Source: Spirosoma endophyticum (GTDB taxonomy: Bacteria > Bacteroidota > Bacteroidia > Cytophagales > Spirosomataceae). Taken from it: a stretch of DNA of 64,000 nucleotides. Made by a program: the position numbers and the translations under genes. This document shows positions 41,070 to 50,245 of the stretch, one piece after another (the first letter of the stretch is position 1; every line of letters starts with the position of its first letter). The stretch lies in contig NZ_FOLQ01000011.1 of NCBI RefSeq assembly GCF_900112365.1, positions 1 to 64,000 on the forward strand, given 5' to 3'. The notes under the pieces were generated by a model. The model did not search any database, was not told the origin of the DNA, and was given only the letters and a program-made list of their open reading frames with translations.

Positions 41070-42512
41070 ATGAATCGTCGTCACTTTATCCAGCAATCGG
41101 CCGTGGGGGCCGGTCTAGCACTAGCCAGCCAGCCAATATGGGCAATGCCCGCATCCGCTTTTCCCGTGGTTCGAACGGCGGCTGGACAACGGAAATTTAC
41201 CAGTGCCTTCGTCGAGCAGACGATTGAGCGGATGCACAAAACCATTCGCGACCCGGAACTGGCCTGGCTGTTTGAAAACTGCTTCCCCAACACGCTCGAT
41301 ACGACCGTTCAGTTTAAAATCACGCATGACCAACCCGATACGTTCGTGATTACGGGCGATATTGACGCCATGTGGCTGCGAGATAGCACGGCGCAGGTGT
41401 GGCCGTATCTGCCGCTGATCAAGGAAGACCCTACGTTACGGCAATTGATTGCGGGGGTCATTCGACGGCAGGCGCAATGCATTCGCTGGGACCCGTATGC
41501 AAATGCGTTTTATGCCGATCAGACCAAGGAAGGCGAATGGAAAAGCGATAAAACGACCATGAAGCCGGGTCTACACGAGCGCAAGTGGGAGCTGGATTCG
41601 CTCTGTTATCCAATCCGACTGGCGTATCACTATCTGAAAACGACCGGAGATACTAGCCCATTCGATGCTGACTGGCTACAGGCGATGCAGTTGGTCCTGA
41701 AAACCTGTCAGGAGCAACAGCGAAAAACCAGCCGGGGTCCCTATAAATTTAGTCGCGAAACCGCCTGGTCGACCGATACGGTGCCGGGCGATGGATTCGG
41801 CAACCCAACTCGGTCCATTGGGCTGATTCACAGCATTTTTCGCCCATCTGATGATGCAACCGTGTTTCCGTTTTACGTGCCGTCGAACTGGTTTGCTGTT
41901 GTCTCGTTCCGGCAGTTAGCGGCTATGCTCGATCAGCTTTTTCCCAGCCCGAAGGCCGAACTACCTACGTTTTCAAGCGAATGCCGCGCGCTGGCCAATG
42001 AAGTAGAAGCTGCCCTGAAAAAGTACGCCATCTATACGCACCCGGTATATGGCAGAATCTACGCGCTGGAAGTGGACGGTTACGGAAATTATTTGCTTCA
42101 GGACGACGCGAATGTGCCGAATCTGCTCGCGCTGCCCTATCTGGGCGCTATGCCTGCCGCTGATCCGATTTACCGGGCTACCCGACGGTTTGTGCTCAGT
42201 CCCGACAATCCCTATTTTTTCAAAGGAAAAGCCGCTGAAGGTGTCGGGAGTCCGCATACGCTGATCAACAACATCTGGACGATGAGCCTGACCATGCGGG
42301 CGCTCACCTCAACCGATGACCAGGAGATTCTGGCCCAACTGCGCCAATTAAAGCAGACCCACGCGGGTACGGGCTTCATGCATGAGTCGTTCGACAAGGA
42401 CGATCCGGCCAAATTCACCCGCAAGTGGTTTGCCTGGGCGAACACGCTTTTCGGCGAACTCATCCTGAAAGTGGCGAACGAACGTCCGCAGTTGCTGAGT
42501 AAAGAGATATAG
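41070..42512 (+). CDS. Glycoside hydrolase family 125 (exo-alpha-1,6-mannosidase)
   Basis: 480 residues from ATG 41070 (MNRRHFIQQSAVGAGLALAS), a twin-arginine type signal; the frame extends back to 41016 inside the palindromic repeat. The signature FVITGDIDAMWLRDSTAQVWPYL (about 96-118) and REWELDSLCYP-like stretch KWELDSLCYPIRLAYHYL are characteristic of GH125. SPHTLINNIWTMSLTMRALTS and GTGFMHESFDKDDP mark the C-terminal half. The family removes terminal alpha-1,6-mannose. The neighbouring isomerase and Gfo/Idh genes also suggest sugar use. Export by Tat implies folding in the cytoplasm before transport. Confidence 0.92.
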   Translation: MNRRHFIQQSAVGAGLALASQPIWAMPASAFPVVRTAAGQRKFTSAFVEQTIERMHKTIRDPELAWLFENCFPNTLDTTVQFKITHDQPDTFVITGDIDAMWLRDSTAQVWPYLPLIKEDPTLRQLIAGVIRRQAQCIRWDPYANAFYADQTKEGEWKSDKTTMKPGLHERKWELDSLCYPIRLAYHYLKTTGDTSPFDADWLQAMQLVLKTCQEQQRKTSRGPYKFSRETAWSTDTVPGDGFGNPTRSIGLIHSIFRPSDDATVFPFYVPSNWFAVVSFRQLAAMLDQLFPSPKAELPTFSSECRALANEVEAALKKYAIYTHPVYGRIYALEVDGYGNYLLQDDANVPNLLALPYLGAMPAADPIYRATRRFVLSPDNPYFFKGKAAEGVGSPHTLINNIWTMSLTMRALTSTDDQEILAQLRQLKQTHAGTGFMHESFDKDDPAKFTRKWFAWANTLFGELILKVANERPQLLSKEI

Positions 42513-42539
42513 GCTGAAAGCGAGTTTTCGCCTACACCA

Positions 42540-42950
42540 TTATCGGGTTGAACGGGTTAGTTGCCAGGTTCCCTTGGCCTGGCCACCGTCTGATTTCCAG
42601 GTTCCTTTTAGCAGCGAATTGGCGTATGAACCTGTAAAGCTTACTTCATCGTCTTCAGCAGGGTCCATATACGTAGCGCTGAGCTGCCCGTTTTGCCAGC
42701 TAATCGTTTTCAAGCTGGCAGTTTGCCGGTTGCCATCGTCGGTTATCATCGTTACCTGACCCATTAGCTTCTTGCTACTATCCTGATTAAGAACTAACTC
42801 GAATTTTCCTGAAGAATCGCCCGAATAGGTACCTGCCCATTTTCCCGCGACGGTCGTTAACGTATCGTTCTTAACTGACGTTTGGGCTTGGGCTGTCTGG
42901 AACGTAACAACGAGTAAAATGATGGCTGAAAGTAGGATTTTGATAGACAT
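42540..42950 (-). CDS. Small secreted beta-rich protein
   Basis: 136 residues with a signal peptide (LLSAIILLVVTFQTAQAQ). The mature part repeats a beta pattern: GKWAGTYSGDSSGKFELVLN, LSATYMDPAEDDEVSFTGSY, LLKGTWKSDGGQAKGTW. Such G.W.G.Y patterns occur in small lipocalin-like or avidin-like folds. No family named. Convergent with the GH125 gene. Confidence 0.65.
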   Translation of the reverse strand: MSIKILLSAIILLVVTFQTAQAQTSVKNDTLTTVAGKWAGTYSGDSSGKFELVLNQDSSKKLMGQVTMITDDGNRQTASLKTISWQNGQLSATYMDPAEDDEVSFTGSYANSLLKGTWKSDGGQAKGTWQLTRSTR

Positions 42951-43024
42951 GGCGAATTGGTTTATAGTATGCTGTAAGAGTTAACTAATCAACAAAACGT
43001 TGCATGAACCTGAGCGTTTAGATT

Positions 43025-43957
43025 TCAGGCCAACGAGATTTTCACTTTAGTAGCTTGATTGATAACGTATTGCCGCGCTTCGTCATATTCTTCTGGGGTG
43101 CGCAAATGCTCAAGCATAAAGGGAACTTCCTGCGGCAGGGACGTAACGTTACGCAGATACGTAGCGTAATCGAGTTGTCCCCGTCCCGGCATGGTTTCGG
43201 CAAAATGGCCGTCTTTTCCGTAGATATCTTTCGCATGCGACGACACGATCCAGCGGCCTAACTTCTGGAAGGTTTCGTTGATGAGTGCTGTATTGTTATA
43301 GAAACGCGTTGGCGTATTGATGATATTGGCCATGTCGACATGGGCGCCAAAGGCGGGTCGGTCAATGGCCTTTATAAATTTCAGGTATGAATCGGGTCCA
43401 TCGGGTAAACTCCATCCCATCATTTCCAGTGCAAACTTGGTCCGTTTGGGCTTTACCGCGTCGATCACTTTACGGCAGTTTTCGACCGTTGCATCGAAGT
43501 AGTCATTGCTAATGTCGCGAGCGTCAGGACCGTCCCATTTAGTGGGGTTGTATGAGCCGCCAATATCGACACAGGTCAGGGCGCCAACAGCTTCGGCCAG
43601 AGCCAGGCGCTCGGTTACGTAGGCCAGATTTTTTCGACGCTTTTCGGCGTCCTGATCCAGCATATTTACCCACGCACCCACCTCGGCAAGAATCACATTC
43701 TGAGCCGCAAACGCTTTCCGAATGGCGTCAATTTTAGTGGTATCTTTCACATCAACCGTTGGCACGTAGGCCGAGCTGTAGCCCAATCGTCGGTGTTCCC
43801 GTGCTAATTCGTCCGGATCGTCGCTTTTGAGAAAGATTGGGCCACCCAGCCGCAACGGCTTCTGCGCCAGCCGAAAGGCTGGAAGAGACGGTATAAACAG
43901 ACTACCCGCTAAAACAGCCGATGACTGCAAAAAACGGCGACGAGCAATGAATTTCAT
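43025..43957 (-). CDS. Sugar phosphate isomerase/epimerase-like TIM-barrel protein
   Basis: 310 residues with a twin-arginine signal (MKFIARRRFLQSSAVLAGSL). The mature protein is an AP-endonuclease-2/xylose-isomerase-like TIM barrel: AEVGAWVNMLDQDAEKRRKN, TCVDIGGSYNPTKWDGP, KFALEMMGWSLPDGPDSY with a metal-ligand Glu, GAHVDMANIINTPTRFY and a final MPGRGQLDYATYL...VPFMLEHL. Metal-ligand residues (E, D, H, E) appear conserved. The reaction is unknown; exported members of this family act on sugars or inositols, often with Gfo/Idh oxidoreductases, one of which lies nearby at 46781. Confidence 0.85.
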   Translation of the reverse strand: MKFIARRRFLQSSAVLAGSLFIPSLPAFRLAQKPLRLGGPIFLKSDDPDELAREHRRLGYSSAYVPTVDVKDTTKIDAIRKAFAAQNVILAEVGAWVNMLDQDAEKRRKNLAYVTERLALAEAVGALTCVDIGGSYNPTKWDGPDARDISNDYFDATVENCRKVIDAVKPKRTKFALEMMGWSLPDGPDSYLKFIKAIDRPAFGAHVDMANIINTPTRFYNNTALINETFQKLGRWIVSSHAKDIYGKDGHFAETMPGRGQLDYATYLRNVTSLPQEVPFMLEHLRTPEEYDEARQYVINQATKVKISLA

Positions 43958-44083
43958 TGGAAAGGACGGTTGTGGTTTGCCAGTTGTCTATAAAAGCCAC
44001 AAGACCGTTTAATCTATGATGCCCACCGAAAAACCGCTACGTATCGAGAGTCAATACGCTAGGTTCCAGTTGCCGTTTTTTCG

Positions 44084-44845
44084 CTACTCCATACCAATCT
44101 TTAATACGCGCCCCACTTCTTTGTGATACAATCGACCGATGGGTAGCTCCTGTCCGCCGATGTCGATGTGGCTGGGGGTGTAGGCCGTTATTTTGTCAAT
44201 GGCCACGATGAACGACCGGTGGATACGTAAGAAATCGGCATCGGGAAGCATCTCTTCCAGCGAACTGATACTTTGTTTGACAACCAGCGGCTGAGCCGAC
44301 ACGGTTATAATTTTGACGTAATCCCGAAGGCTTTCTATGTACCGGATGTCGCGGATAAAAACTTTCACCATCTTGCGATCGACCCGGAAATACAGAAACG
44401 TATTTTCGGAGGACGTACTGGTCTGTTTATCAGTCAACTGTGTAGCGAGAATATTCGTTGGCTGGAACTGTCCTGAATTTACCAGGGGTTGGTCCACCCG
44501 CATTACTTTGGAAACCGCCCGCAGAAACCGCTCAAACGAAATGGGTTTCAGCAGGTAATCGACCACATCCAGTTCGTAGCCATCCAGGGCATAATCCCGA
44601 TACGCCGTCGTAAAAATGACTCTGGGTGGCTGGCGTAAACTGCGCACGAAGTCTGTACCAAGCAACTTGGGCATTTTAATATCCAGCAGCATCAAATCAA
44701 CGGGTGTTGATTGTAACACACTGAATGCCTGGATGGCATTGTGGCATTTTCCCACCACGTCCAGGCCATCAACCATAGCGACGTAGGACTCAATTATGTC
44801 CAGCGCGGGAGGTTCATCATCAACAAGTAGACAGCGGATCGGCAT
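44084..44845 (-). CDS. LytTR-family response regulator
   Basis: 253 residues from ATG 44845 (MPIRCLLVDDEPPALDIIES); ATG 44866 would overlap the kinase gene. Receiver domain 1-125, with phospho-acceptor Asp in LMLLDIKMP near residue 53 and the switch Lys in DYLLKPISFERF. LytTR DNA-binding domain from about 155, with FLYFRVDRKMVKVFIRDIRYIES, DYVKI and FLRIHRSFIVAIDKITAY. It forms a pair with the upstream sensor kinase, 13 bases away on the same strand. Targets unknown. Confidence 0.93.
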   Translation of the reverse strand: MPIRCLLVDDEPPALDIIESYVAMVDGLDVVGKCHNAIQAFSVLQSTPVDLMLLDIKMPKLLGTDFVRSLRQPPRVIFTTAYRDYALDGYELDVVDYLLKPISFERFLRAVSKVMRVDQPLVNSGQFQPTNILATQLTDKQTSTSSENTFLYFRVDRKMVKVFIRDIRYIESLRDYVKIITVSAQPLVVKQSISSLEEMLPDADFLRIHRSFIVAIDKITAYTPSHIDIGGQELPIGRLYHKEVGRVLKIGME

Positions 44846-44858
44846 ACATCTAGGCAGA

Positions 44859-46019
44859 TTAGGCAATTTCGGCCAATTGGTTGACAGGCAGCAGAGAAGG
44901 GACTGTTGTTGATTGAAGTTCCAGGGTTAGGGCAATCATGAAGGTTTCTTCTTCGGCCACAATTTTTAATTCATGACGGTCGGTATAGAGTAGTTGCAAG
45001 CGTTTCTGTACGTTCTGCAAACCGATTCCACCAGCATACGTATCGTTATGGGGGTGCTCTTCCCGGCTATTGATCACCTTGAATTTCAGTACGTTAGTTT
45101 GAACCGACACCTCAACATGCATCCAGGCCTGTTCAAGTTGTTCGCTGGTGCCGTGCTTGAAGGCGTTTTCCAGGAAAGGGATCAGTAGGAGCGGGGCAAT
45201 CAATTTGCCCTCGCAATCGCCTGAGATGGTAACGGACATATCCAGCCGATCACCGTAGCGCAGTTGTTCCAGCCCGATGTAGTTGCGCATAAACGCGATC
45301 TCTTTGGTGAGCGGTACCTCGGGCGCGTTGCACTCATAGAGCATATAACGTAGCAACTCCGACAGTTTCAGCACCACCGCTGGCGACTGATCCGACTTGC
45401 TGAGCGTAAGGGCATATAAATTATTCAGGGTATTGAACAGAAAATGCGGATGTATCTGTGATTTAAGTAGTTGCAGTTCGGCCTGTAATTTTTCCCGCTC
45501 AATTTGTTGATAGGCTTCCTGTTTCAGATACCACACCTTTACCAGCTTAATGGCAGCCGCAAAACCGCCAATCGTGGTGCCTCCGCGCATACCTGCCATC
45601 ATAGCCGCTACAAACGTATTTCTTACGGTTGGGGCACCGATGGATAAACGTATTGGGTCCACAACAAATATGGATAGTGTTGCCGAACAGATCGACGTGA
45701 CAACGACAATAAAAAGGAGTGCAATCACTGCCCAACCGTAACGGCCTCTAAACAGGAAATGAGGCATCAGCCTATAAATAATGCTATAGGTGAATACCAT
45801 ATGCGCGGGCATGAACAGCAGTGCATCAATGCCCGCCATGGTAAAGCCTTTCAGGAAGGATATGGGCCAGGACAGCCCTTGTCCATGCAGATAACCAGCG
45901 GGTAAAAAACCGTACGTGAACGTGAAAAATAGTGTCCAAACCAGCCAGAACAAACCATGCCGCATCAGTCGATGACGGGGTTCATTCGAGAAGACAAACT
46001 CTTTGGTCAAACGCTGCAT
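44859..46019 (-). CDS. LytS-type sensor histidine kinase
   Basis: 386 residues: four predicted membrane helices in the first 150 residues (HGLFWLVWTLFFTFTYGFLP onward), a short helix, then the His_kinase domain with LQLLKSQIHPHFLFNTLNNL (phospho-acceptor His near 188) and ATP-binding IPFLENAFKHGTSE plus GIGLQNVQKRLQLLY. Belongs to the bacterial LytS/YehU type. The LytTR response regulator is directly downstream, so the pair is a complete two-component system. Confidence 0.93.
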   Translation of the reverse strand: MQRLTKEFVFSNEPRHRLMRHGLFWLVWTLFFTFTYGFLPAGYLHGQGLSWPISFLKGFTMAGIDALLFMPAHMVFTYSIIYRLMPHFLFRGRYGWAVIALLFIVVVTSICSATLSIFVVDPIRLSIGAPTVRNTFVAAMMAGMRGGTTIGGFAAAIKLVKVWYLKQEAYQQIEREKLQAELQLLKSQIHPHFLFNTLNNLYALTLSKSDQSPAVVLKLSELLRYMLYECNAPEVPLTKEIAFMRNYIGLEQLRYGDRLDMSVTISGDCEGKLIAPLLLIPFLENAFKHGTSEQLEQAWMHVEVSVQTNVLKFKVINSREEHPHNDTYAGGIGLQNVQKRLQLLYTDRHELKIVAEEETFMIALTLELQSTTVPSLLPVNQLAEIA

Positions 46020-46269
46020 AGGTCAGGTAATTACTCCCCCGAATATAGACAAACGTAACGTATTGGCCTATCAATCAACCCCATTGTCGACAAACAACGG
46101 GCTGTAGTTGATGAACAACGTTTTAGCTCAACAAACGACGGAAACAGACAACGAATAGGTGTATGTAGACGCACTGGTGTTACTGGCCGATAATCCTGGC
46201 GGGTTATTGGGCGTGTTTCTACTTTTGACTCAGTTCCCGACTAAAGTGCACACACTAAACAGACATGAT

Positions 46270-46608
46270 ATGAACACTCTTTCGCAACCCCGCTTAGCCA
46301 TTACAGTTCTCATGATTCTTGTTGCTTCGTTTGGTACGCAGGCACAATCGAAAAACAGTCCACCCGTAGTCCGTGACGGATTCTGGGTTATTGAAACAAC
46401 TCCCAAAAGTCACCAGTGTACAGTACGGTTTTATACGAACGAGCAAAAACTCATTTACCAGGAAACCATGAACCGTAGCCTGAACATCGACCGCAAACAA
46501 ACCAGGCTACAGTTGAACGTAGCACTGGAGCAGGCTATGTTTGTCTGGAATGCTACCCATAAGGTTCCCACCGACCGGCAGTGGGTAGCCGTGCGATTCG
46601 AACGGTAA
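46270..46608 (+). CDS. Small secreted protein of unknown function
   Basis: 112 residues from ATG 46270 (MNTLSQPRLAITVLMILVAS), signal peptide ending near GTQAQ; the open frame extends to 46159. The mature part, about 85 residues, is a compact beta-rich unit with FWVIETTPKSHQCTVRFYTN, QKLIYQETMN and PTDRQWVAVRFER. No family named; short secreted proteins of this form are common in Spirosoma-like genomes. It is divergent from the sensor kinase and may be under its control, but this is only a positional guess. Confidence 0.6.
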   Translation: MNTLSQPRLAITVLMILVASFGTQAQSKNSPPVVRDGFWVIETTPKSHQCTVRFYTNEQKLIYQETMNRSLNIDRKQTRLQLNVALEQAMFVWNATHKVPTDRQWVAVRFER

Positions 46609-46780
46609 CGAGTTTTCTCTCCTCTATTGACACCAAACATGGCCTGCGATTCGTCACGGGCCCTGTTTGTGTTTACAGGTTTCAGGTGATACGTTCTGAA
46701 TGTGCATAGATTGAAGGTGGAGTAGGTAAATTTTAGGGCGGCCCCGCTTTTTCAGACATATCTGTAAATTACTCGTTCCC

Positions 46781-48235
46781 ATGCAATCCAACAGACGCAC
46801 GTTTATAAAAAGCCTGTCGGCGGCTTCGGCGCTGATCGCTACTGAGAGCGTTGCCAAGCCATTCGGTGTACCGGCTTATATTCCCAATCTGATGAAAGTG
46901 AGTCCGAATGACAAAATTCGTTTTGCGACCATCGGCATGGGCATTCAGGGCAACTTCGATACACAGGCTGCATTGCGCAATCCCGATGTCGAATTAGTTG
47001 GCGTTGCCGATCTCTACACGGGACGGCTCGAACATGCCAAAACCGCCTACGGCAAAGACAAGGATTTATTTACTACCCGCGACCACCGCGAAATTCTGGC
47101 TCGCTCCGACGTTGACGCCGTACTGGTCGTTACGCCCGACCATTGGCACGATCACATCACAATTGCAGCACTCAAAGCGGGCAAGCACGTGTATTGCGAG
47201 AAGCCGATGGTACAGCATTTGAACGAAGGGAAAGCCGTAATTGACGCCTGGAAAAAGTCGGGTAAAACGATGCAGGTCGGTAGCCAACGTATCAGTAGTG
47301 CCGCTTTTCAGGAAGCCAAACGATTGGTCGAAGCGGGCGAAATCGGTCAGATCAACTACATCGAATCCAACAATGACCGGTTCAGTGCGATTGGTGCCTG
47401 GGATTATTCGATCCCGCCCGATGCATCGACGCAAACCGTCGACTGGGATCGCTTTCTGGGTGACGCGCCTAAACGTCCGTTCGACGAGAAGCGCTTTTTC
47501 CGCTGGAGGAATTACAAAGATTATGGTACGGGCGTAGCCGGGGATTTATTTATTCACCTCATCACGGGTGTCCATTTCGTGACCAACACAATGGGGCCTA
47601 CCCGTATTTATTCATCGGGTAACCTTGCTTACTGGAAAGATGGCCGCGACGTTCCCGACATCATGGCGTGCATTATGGATTACCCAAAAACAGAGCAGCA
47701 CGAGGCTTTCCAGATGGTGTTGCGGGTGAATTTTGCCAATGCGGGTAAGATCAACGACGTAACGCGAATCATTGGCAACGAAGGGCAGATCGAGTTCTCG
47801 GAAAATAACCTGATCATGACCAAAAAGAAGCTGCCGATTGCTCCCGGCTACGGTGGCTACGACAGTTTCTTTACGTTTACGGAGCCTGTGCAGCAGGAAT
47901 TTGTGAAAGGATACGACGCCAAATACCCACCCGAAACCCGTACCTCCGAACCCGTAAAAGAGGTGAAGTTCACCGCGCCCAAAGATGACGATGCCCATGC
48001 TAAACACTTCGCCGACTTTTTCGACAACGTTCGCAAGGGAAGTCAGGGTACCCTTGAAGACCCTGTGTTTGGATTCCGGGCTGCCGCGCCGGTATTGGCC
48101 TGCAACGAAAGCTTTTTTGAGCAAAAAGTGGTGCACTGGGACCCCATTACAATGACGCAGAAGAACCCGACAGCCCCGACATCTACCAGGAAAAAGACGA
48201 TCGCTTCGACAAAATCAACGACGAAAAAAACGTAG
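46781..48235 (+). CDS. Gfo/Idh/MocA-family oxidoreductase, exported
   Basis: 484 residues. N-terminal Tat-like signal (MQSNRRTFIKSLSAASALIA), then a Rossmann NAD(P)-binding domain with IRFATIGMGIQGNFDTQAAL and VDAVLVVTPDHWHDHITIAA, KAGKHVYCEKPMVQHLNEG (the EKP motif) and the C-terminal alpha/beta domain with AGDLFIHLITGVHF. Exported members of the family are frequent in Bacteroidota and act on sugars or aminosugars. The C-terminal 20 residues are lysine/threonine-rich and low complexity, which is unusual. Confidence 0.92.
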   Translation: MQSNRRTFIKSLSAASALIATESVAKPFGVPAYIPNLMKVSPNDKIRFATIGMGIQGNFDTQAALRNPDVELVGVADLYTGRLEHAKTAYGKDKDLFTTRDHREILARSDVDAVLVVTPDHWHDHITIAALKAGKHVYCEKPMVQHLNEGKAVIDAWKKSGKTMQVGSQRISSAAFQEAKRLVEAGEIGQINYIESNNDRFSAIGAWDYSIPPDASTQTVDWDRFLGDAPKRPFDEKRFFRWRNYKDYGTGVAGDLFIHLITGVHFVTNTMGPTRIYSSGNLAYWKDGRDVPDIMACIMDYPKTEQHEAFQMVLRVNFANAGKINDVTRIIGNEGQIEFSENNLIMTKKKLPIAPGYGGYDSFFTFTEPVQQEFVKGYDAKYPPETRTSEPVKEVKFTAPKDDDAHAKHFADFFDNVRKGSQGTLEDPVFGFRAAAPVLACNESFFEQKVVHWDPITMTQKNPTAPTSTRKKTIASTKSTTKKT

Positions 48236-48287
48236 CTGTTTCCCGCTCTCCAAAAGCACGTATTAACCGTCGGTTATGGTACCTCTT

Positions 48288-48319
48288 TTTGAGATTTAAT
48301 AGTTACCCTAAAATCTTTG
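48288..48319 (+). promoter_or_regulatory. Promoter-like pair before the tRNA-like locus
   Basis: TTTG at 48288-48291 and AATCTTTG at 48312-48319 (one mismatch to TAnnTTTG) are 20 bases apart, the proper Bacteroidota spacing. Transcription would begin near 48325, right at the tRNA-like sequence. Confidence 0.4.
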
Positions 48320-48322
48320 ATT

Positions 48323-48411
48323 GACTTCGTAGCTTAGTTGGTGGAGCAATTGGCCTTACGGGTGGCCCCGTCTTAATCAATGGACCGACAGGTCGAATCT
48401 TTTCGTTGTTA
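48323..48411 (+). ncRNA. tRNA-Lys(CUU)-like sequence with inserted hairpin in the anticodon loop
   Basis: The sequence follows tRNA geometry. The acceptor arm is 48323-48329 with 48404-48410, five of seven pairs including one G-U. TA is at positions 8-9. The D-arm is GCTT-AGTTGGTG-GAGC. The anticodon stem is ATTGG (48349-48353) with TCAAT (48377-48381). The loop ends in T-CTT-AA as in tRNA-Lys. The T-arm is GACAG-GTCGAAT-CTTTT, four of five pairs. The anticodon loop is 23 bases instead of 7; the extra 16 contain a perfect 5-bp hairpin, ACGGG-TGGC-CCCGT (48358-48371). No CCA is encoded. The weakened arms suggest a decayed tRNA or a tRNA-derived RNA, not a normal tRNA. It is bracketed by a promoter-like pair and a terminator. 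Confidence 0.5.
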
Positions 48412-48416
48412 CGTTG

Positions 48417-48467
48417 AAAATAAATCAGCCACTTACAAGAATTACTTGTAAGTGGCTGATTTATTTT
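48417..48467. terminator. Strong bidirectional terminator
   Basis: A perfect 23-bp inverted repeat (48417-48439 with 48445-48467, loop AATTA) with A-tract on the left and T-tract on the right. It can end the tRNA-like transcript and the Gfo/Idh gene on the plus strand, and the dehydrogenase gene on the minus strand. Confidence 0.85.
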
Positions 48468-48568
48468 CATACAGGACGTAATACGGCTCTGATACTAATC
48501 ATTGAACAGATTGGTACATAGCCCGCTAGTAACAACCCCGCAGGATGACTTTATTCCGGCTATACCGC

Positions 48569-49804
48569 TTACGGCTTGTAGCTCACCCGGTAGATAACGC
48601 CGTTGTTATCATCGGAGAAGAGCAGAGAGCCATCGGGCATCGTGGCAATGCCCACCGGTCGGCCAAACTGGGACTGGTTATTGTCCACTAGAAAACCCGT
48701 TATAAAGTCATCGATGCGCGTGGGTTTACCGTTATCAAAATGGACACGTACTACGTTATAGCCCGAGGGCTGTGTGCGGTTCCACGATCCACGCATGGTA
48801 GCAAACGCATCGTTTTGATACTCGGCCGGAAAATTACTGGCCGCCCCGCTGCTTCCCGTATAGAACACCAGACCAAGCGGAGCCGCATGTGCATTGTAGG
48901 ATAAAACTGGCAGCGTCGTTTTAGCCAGAATCTGGGCGTAGGTCGTATCACCCATTGGCCGGGGATGTGGGTTGTAATTGCCATCGCCATAAATATATGG
49001 CCAGCCATAAAAAGCCCCTTGTTTGAGTTGATTGAACTCTTCTTTTTGCTGTTCATCACCCAGCCAGTCAATGCCATGGTCAAAGCCATAGAGTTCTTTG
49101 GTTTGAGGATGCCAGCCAAAACCAATCGTATTACGAAGCCCACGGGCAAAAATGATACGGCCCGTACCGTCGGGATTAGCTCGTAGGATGGTTGCGTTTT
49201 CAGGGTTGGAATCAGCACAGGCATTGCACGTACTACCTACGGTGATATACATGAATCCATCCGGGCCAAAGGCGATGGTTCGGTTAGGATGCTGGCCGGC
49301 ATCGGGCAGGTTGGTAATTAGTACCTGCGGCTGACCCAATGTGCCATCAGACTTTATATCGGCCCGATAGACTTCGTGGATGGCCACCAGATACATCTTG
49401 TCGGTATAAATCGTAATGCCGTGAACGTCTTTGATCGTGGCTACCACCTGCTTTTGATCAGCCTTACCATCGGCATTTGTGTCACGTAGCAGGGTAACGG
49501 TACCGGCTTCACGGCTGGTCGCGTAGACATTTCCTGAGGAACTGACGGCCAGCATCCGGGGCTTACCGAGTTGGTCCGCAAACTTTGCAAGGCTAAATCC
49601 GGCAGGTACTTTAAGCTGGGCTATTCGTTGATCAGTAGCATCAACTAAAGCTGGTTCAAATATATTTCCTTCCACCTGAGCCGACGTTGGCTGTTTGTTC
49701 GTTTCAGGAATCTGCGTATCAAAAGGTTCGTTTTTACTACAGGCCAAGAGTAAAGACGTCATGACAAAACCAACAAAAAGGGTTGGTGGAACCAGATTTT
49801 TCAT
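48569..49804 (-). CDS. PQQ-dependent sugar/sorbosone dehydrogenase-like lipoprotein
   Basis: 411 residues, lipoprotein signal with Cys22 (FVMTSLLLACSKNEPF). Beta-propeller of the glucose/sorbosone dehydrogenase family: IAQLKVPAGFSLAKFADQLG, MLAVSSSGNVYATSREAGTV, GPDGFMYITVGSTCNACADS, LRNTIGFGWHPQTKELYGFDHG and GRPVGIATMPDGSLLFSDDN. It is membrane-anchored facing the periplasm and would oxidise sugars with PQQ. It shares its family with the propeller domain of the large 37369-40839 protein but lacks the ThuA and haem domains. Confidence 0.9.
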   Translation of the reverse strand: MKNLVPPTLFVGFVMTSLLLACSKNEPFDTQIPETNKQPTSAQVEGNIFEPALVDATDQRIAQLKVPAGFSLAKFADQLGKPRMLAVSSSGNVYATSREAGTVTLLRDTNADGKADQKQVVATIKDVHGITIYTDKMYLVAIHEVYRADIKSDGTLGQPQVLITNLPDAGQHPNRTIAFGPDGFMYITVGSTCNACADSNPENATILRANPDGTGRIIFARGLRNTIGFGWHPQTKELYGFDHGIDWLGDEQQKEEFNQLKQGAFYGWPYIYGDGNYNPHPRPMGDTTYAQILAKTTLPVLSYNAHAAPLGLVFYTGSSGAASNFPAEYQNDAFATMRGSWNRTQPSGYNVVRVHFDNGKPTRIDDFITGFLVDNNQSQFGRPVGIATMPDGSLLFSDDNNGVIYRVSYKP

Positions 49805-50245
49805 AGAATTATTCAGTTTGATGTTGAGTAAGCAGAAGGAACTGTTTCAAATTGACGGGCCAAAAGGGACCTGCCACCCAAATAGCTTCTTGGTTTCGTG
49901 GGTAACTATTCAATATATTTTCAAGCTTAAGATTGGCTGCCATTATGGCGCTGGTCTTAGTATACGTCAGGCAATACCAGATCAGTATAAAGAGTAGTCT
50001 GTCTATAGTTGCCGTTCAGGTGAAAGACGTTAGAAAATGAATAAGAATGAGTCAGGTTACGTCGTCCTATAACCTACAAATTGTTTACCTGTGCTGAAAT
50101 GTGAGGATTCGGTCCAGGACGTACTGTTCCCTGGTCATAATCAACGTCACGTCAATTCTGTCTATTTCTAAATTAGACCGCTTTTTAGGCTTACTCAAAC
50201 ATTCTGCCAATCTTTACTGTATAGCCTACATCAGGGACAGGTTTT
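49805..50245. other. Intergenic region, no gene seen
   Basis: About 440 bases between the divergent dehydrogenase and metal-efflux units. A plus-strand frame at 49695-49997 overlaps the dehydrogenase start and has no features. Both promoters must be here; no exact TAnnTTTG box was found. Confidence 0.4.

Noticed and set aside
47612..48136. Long minus-strand frame (174 codons) inside the Gfo/Idh gene
   Set aside because: Antisense shadow of a strongly supported gene.
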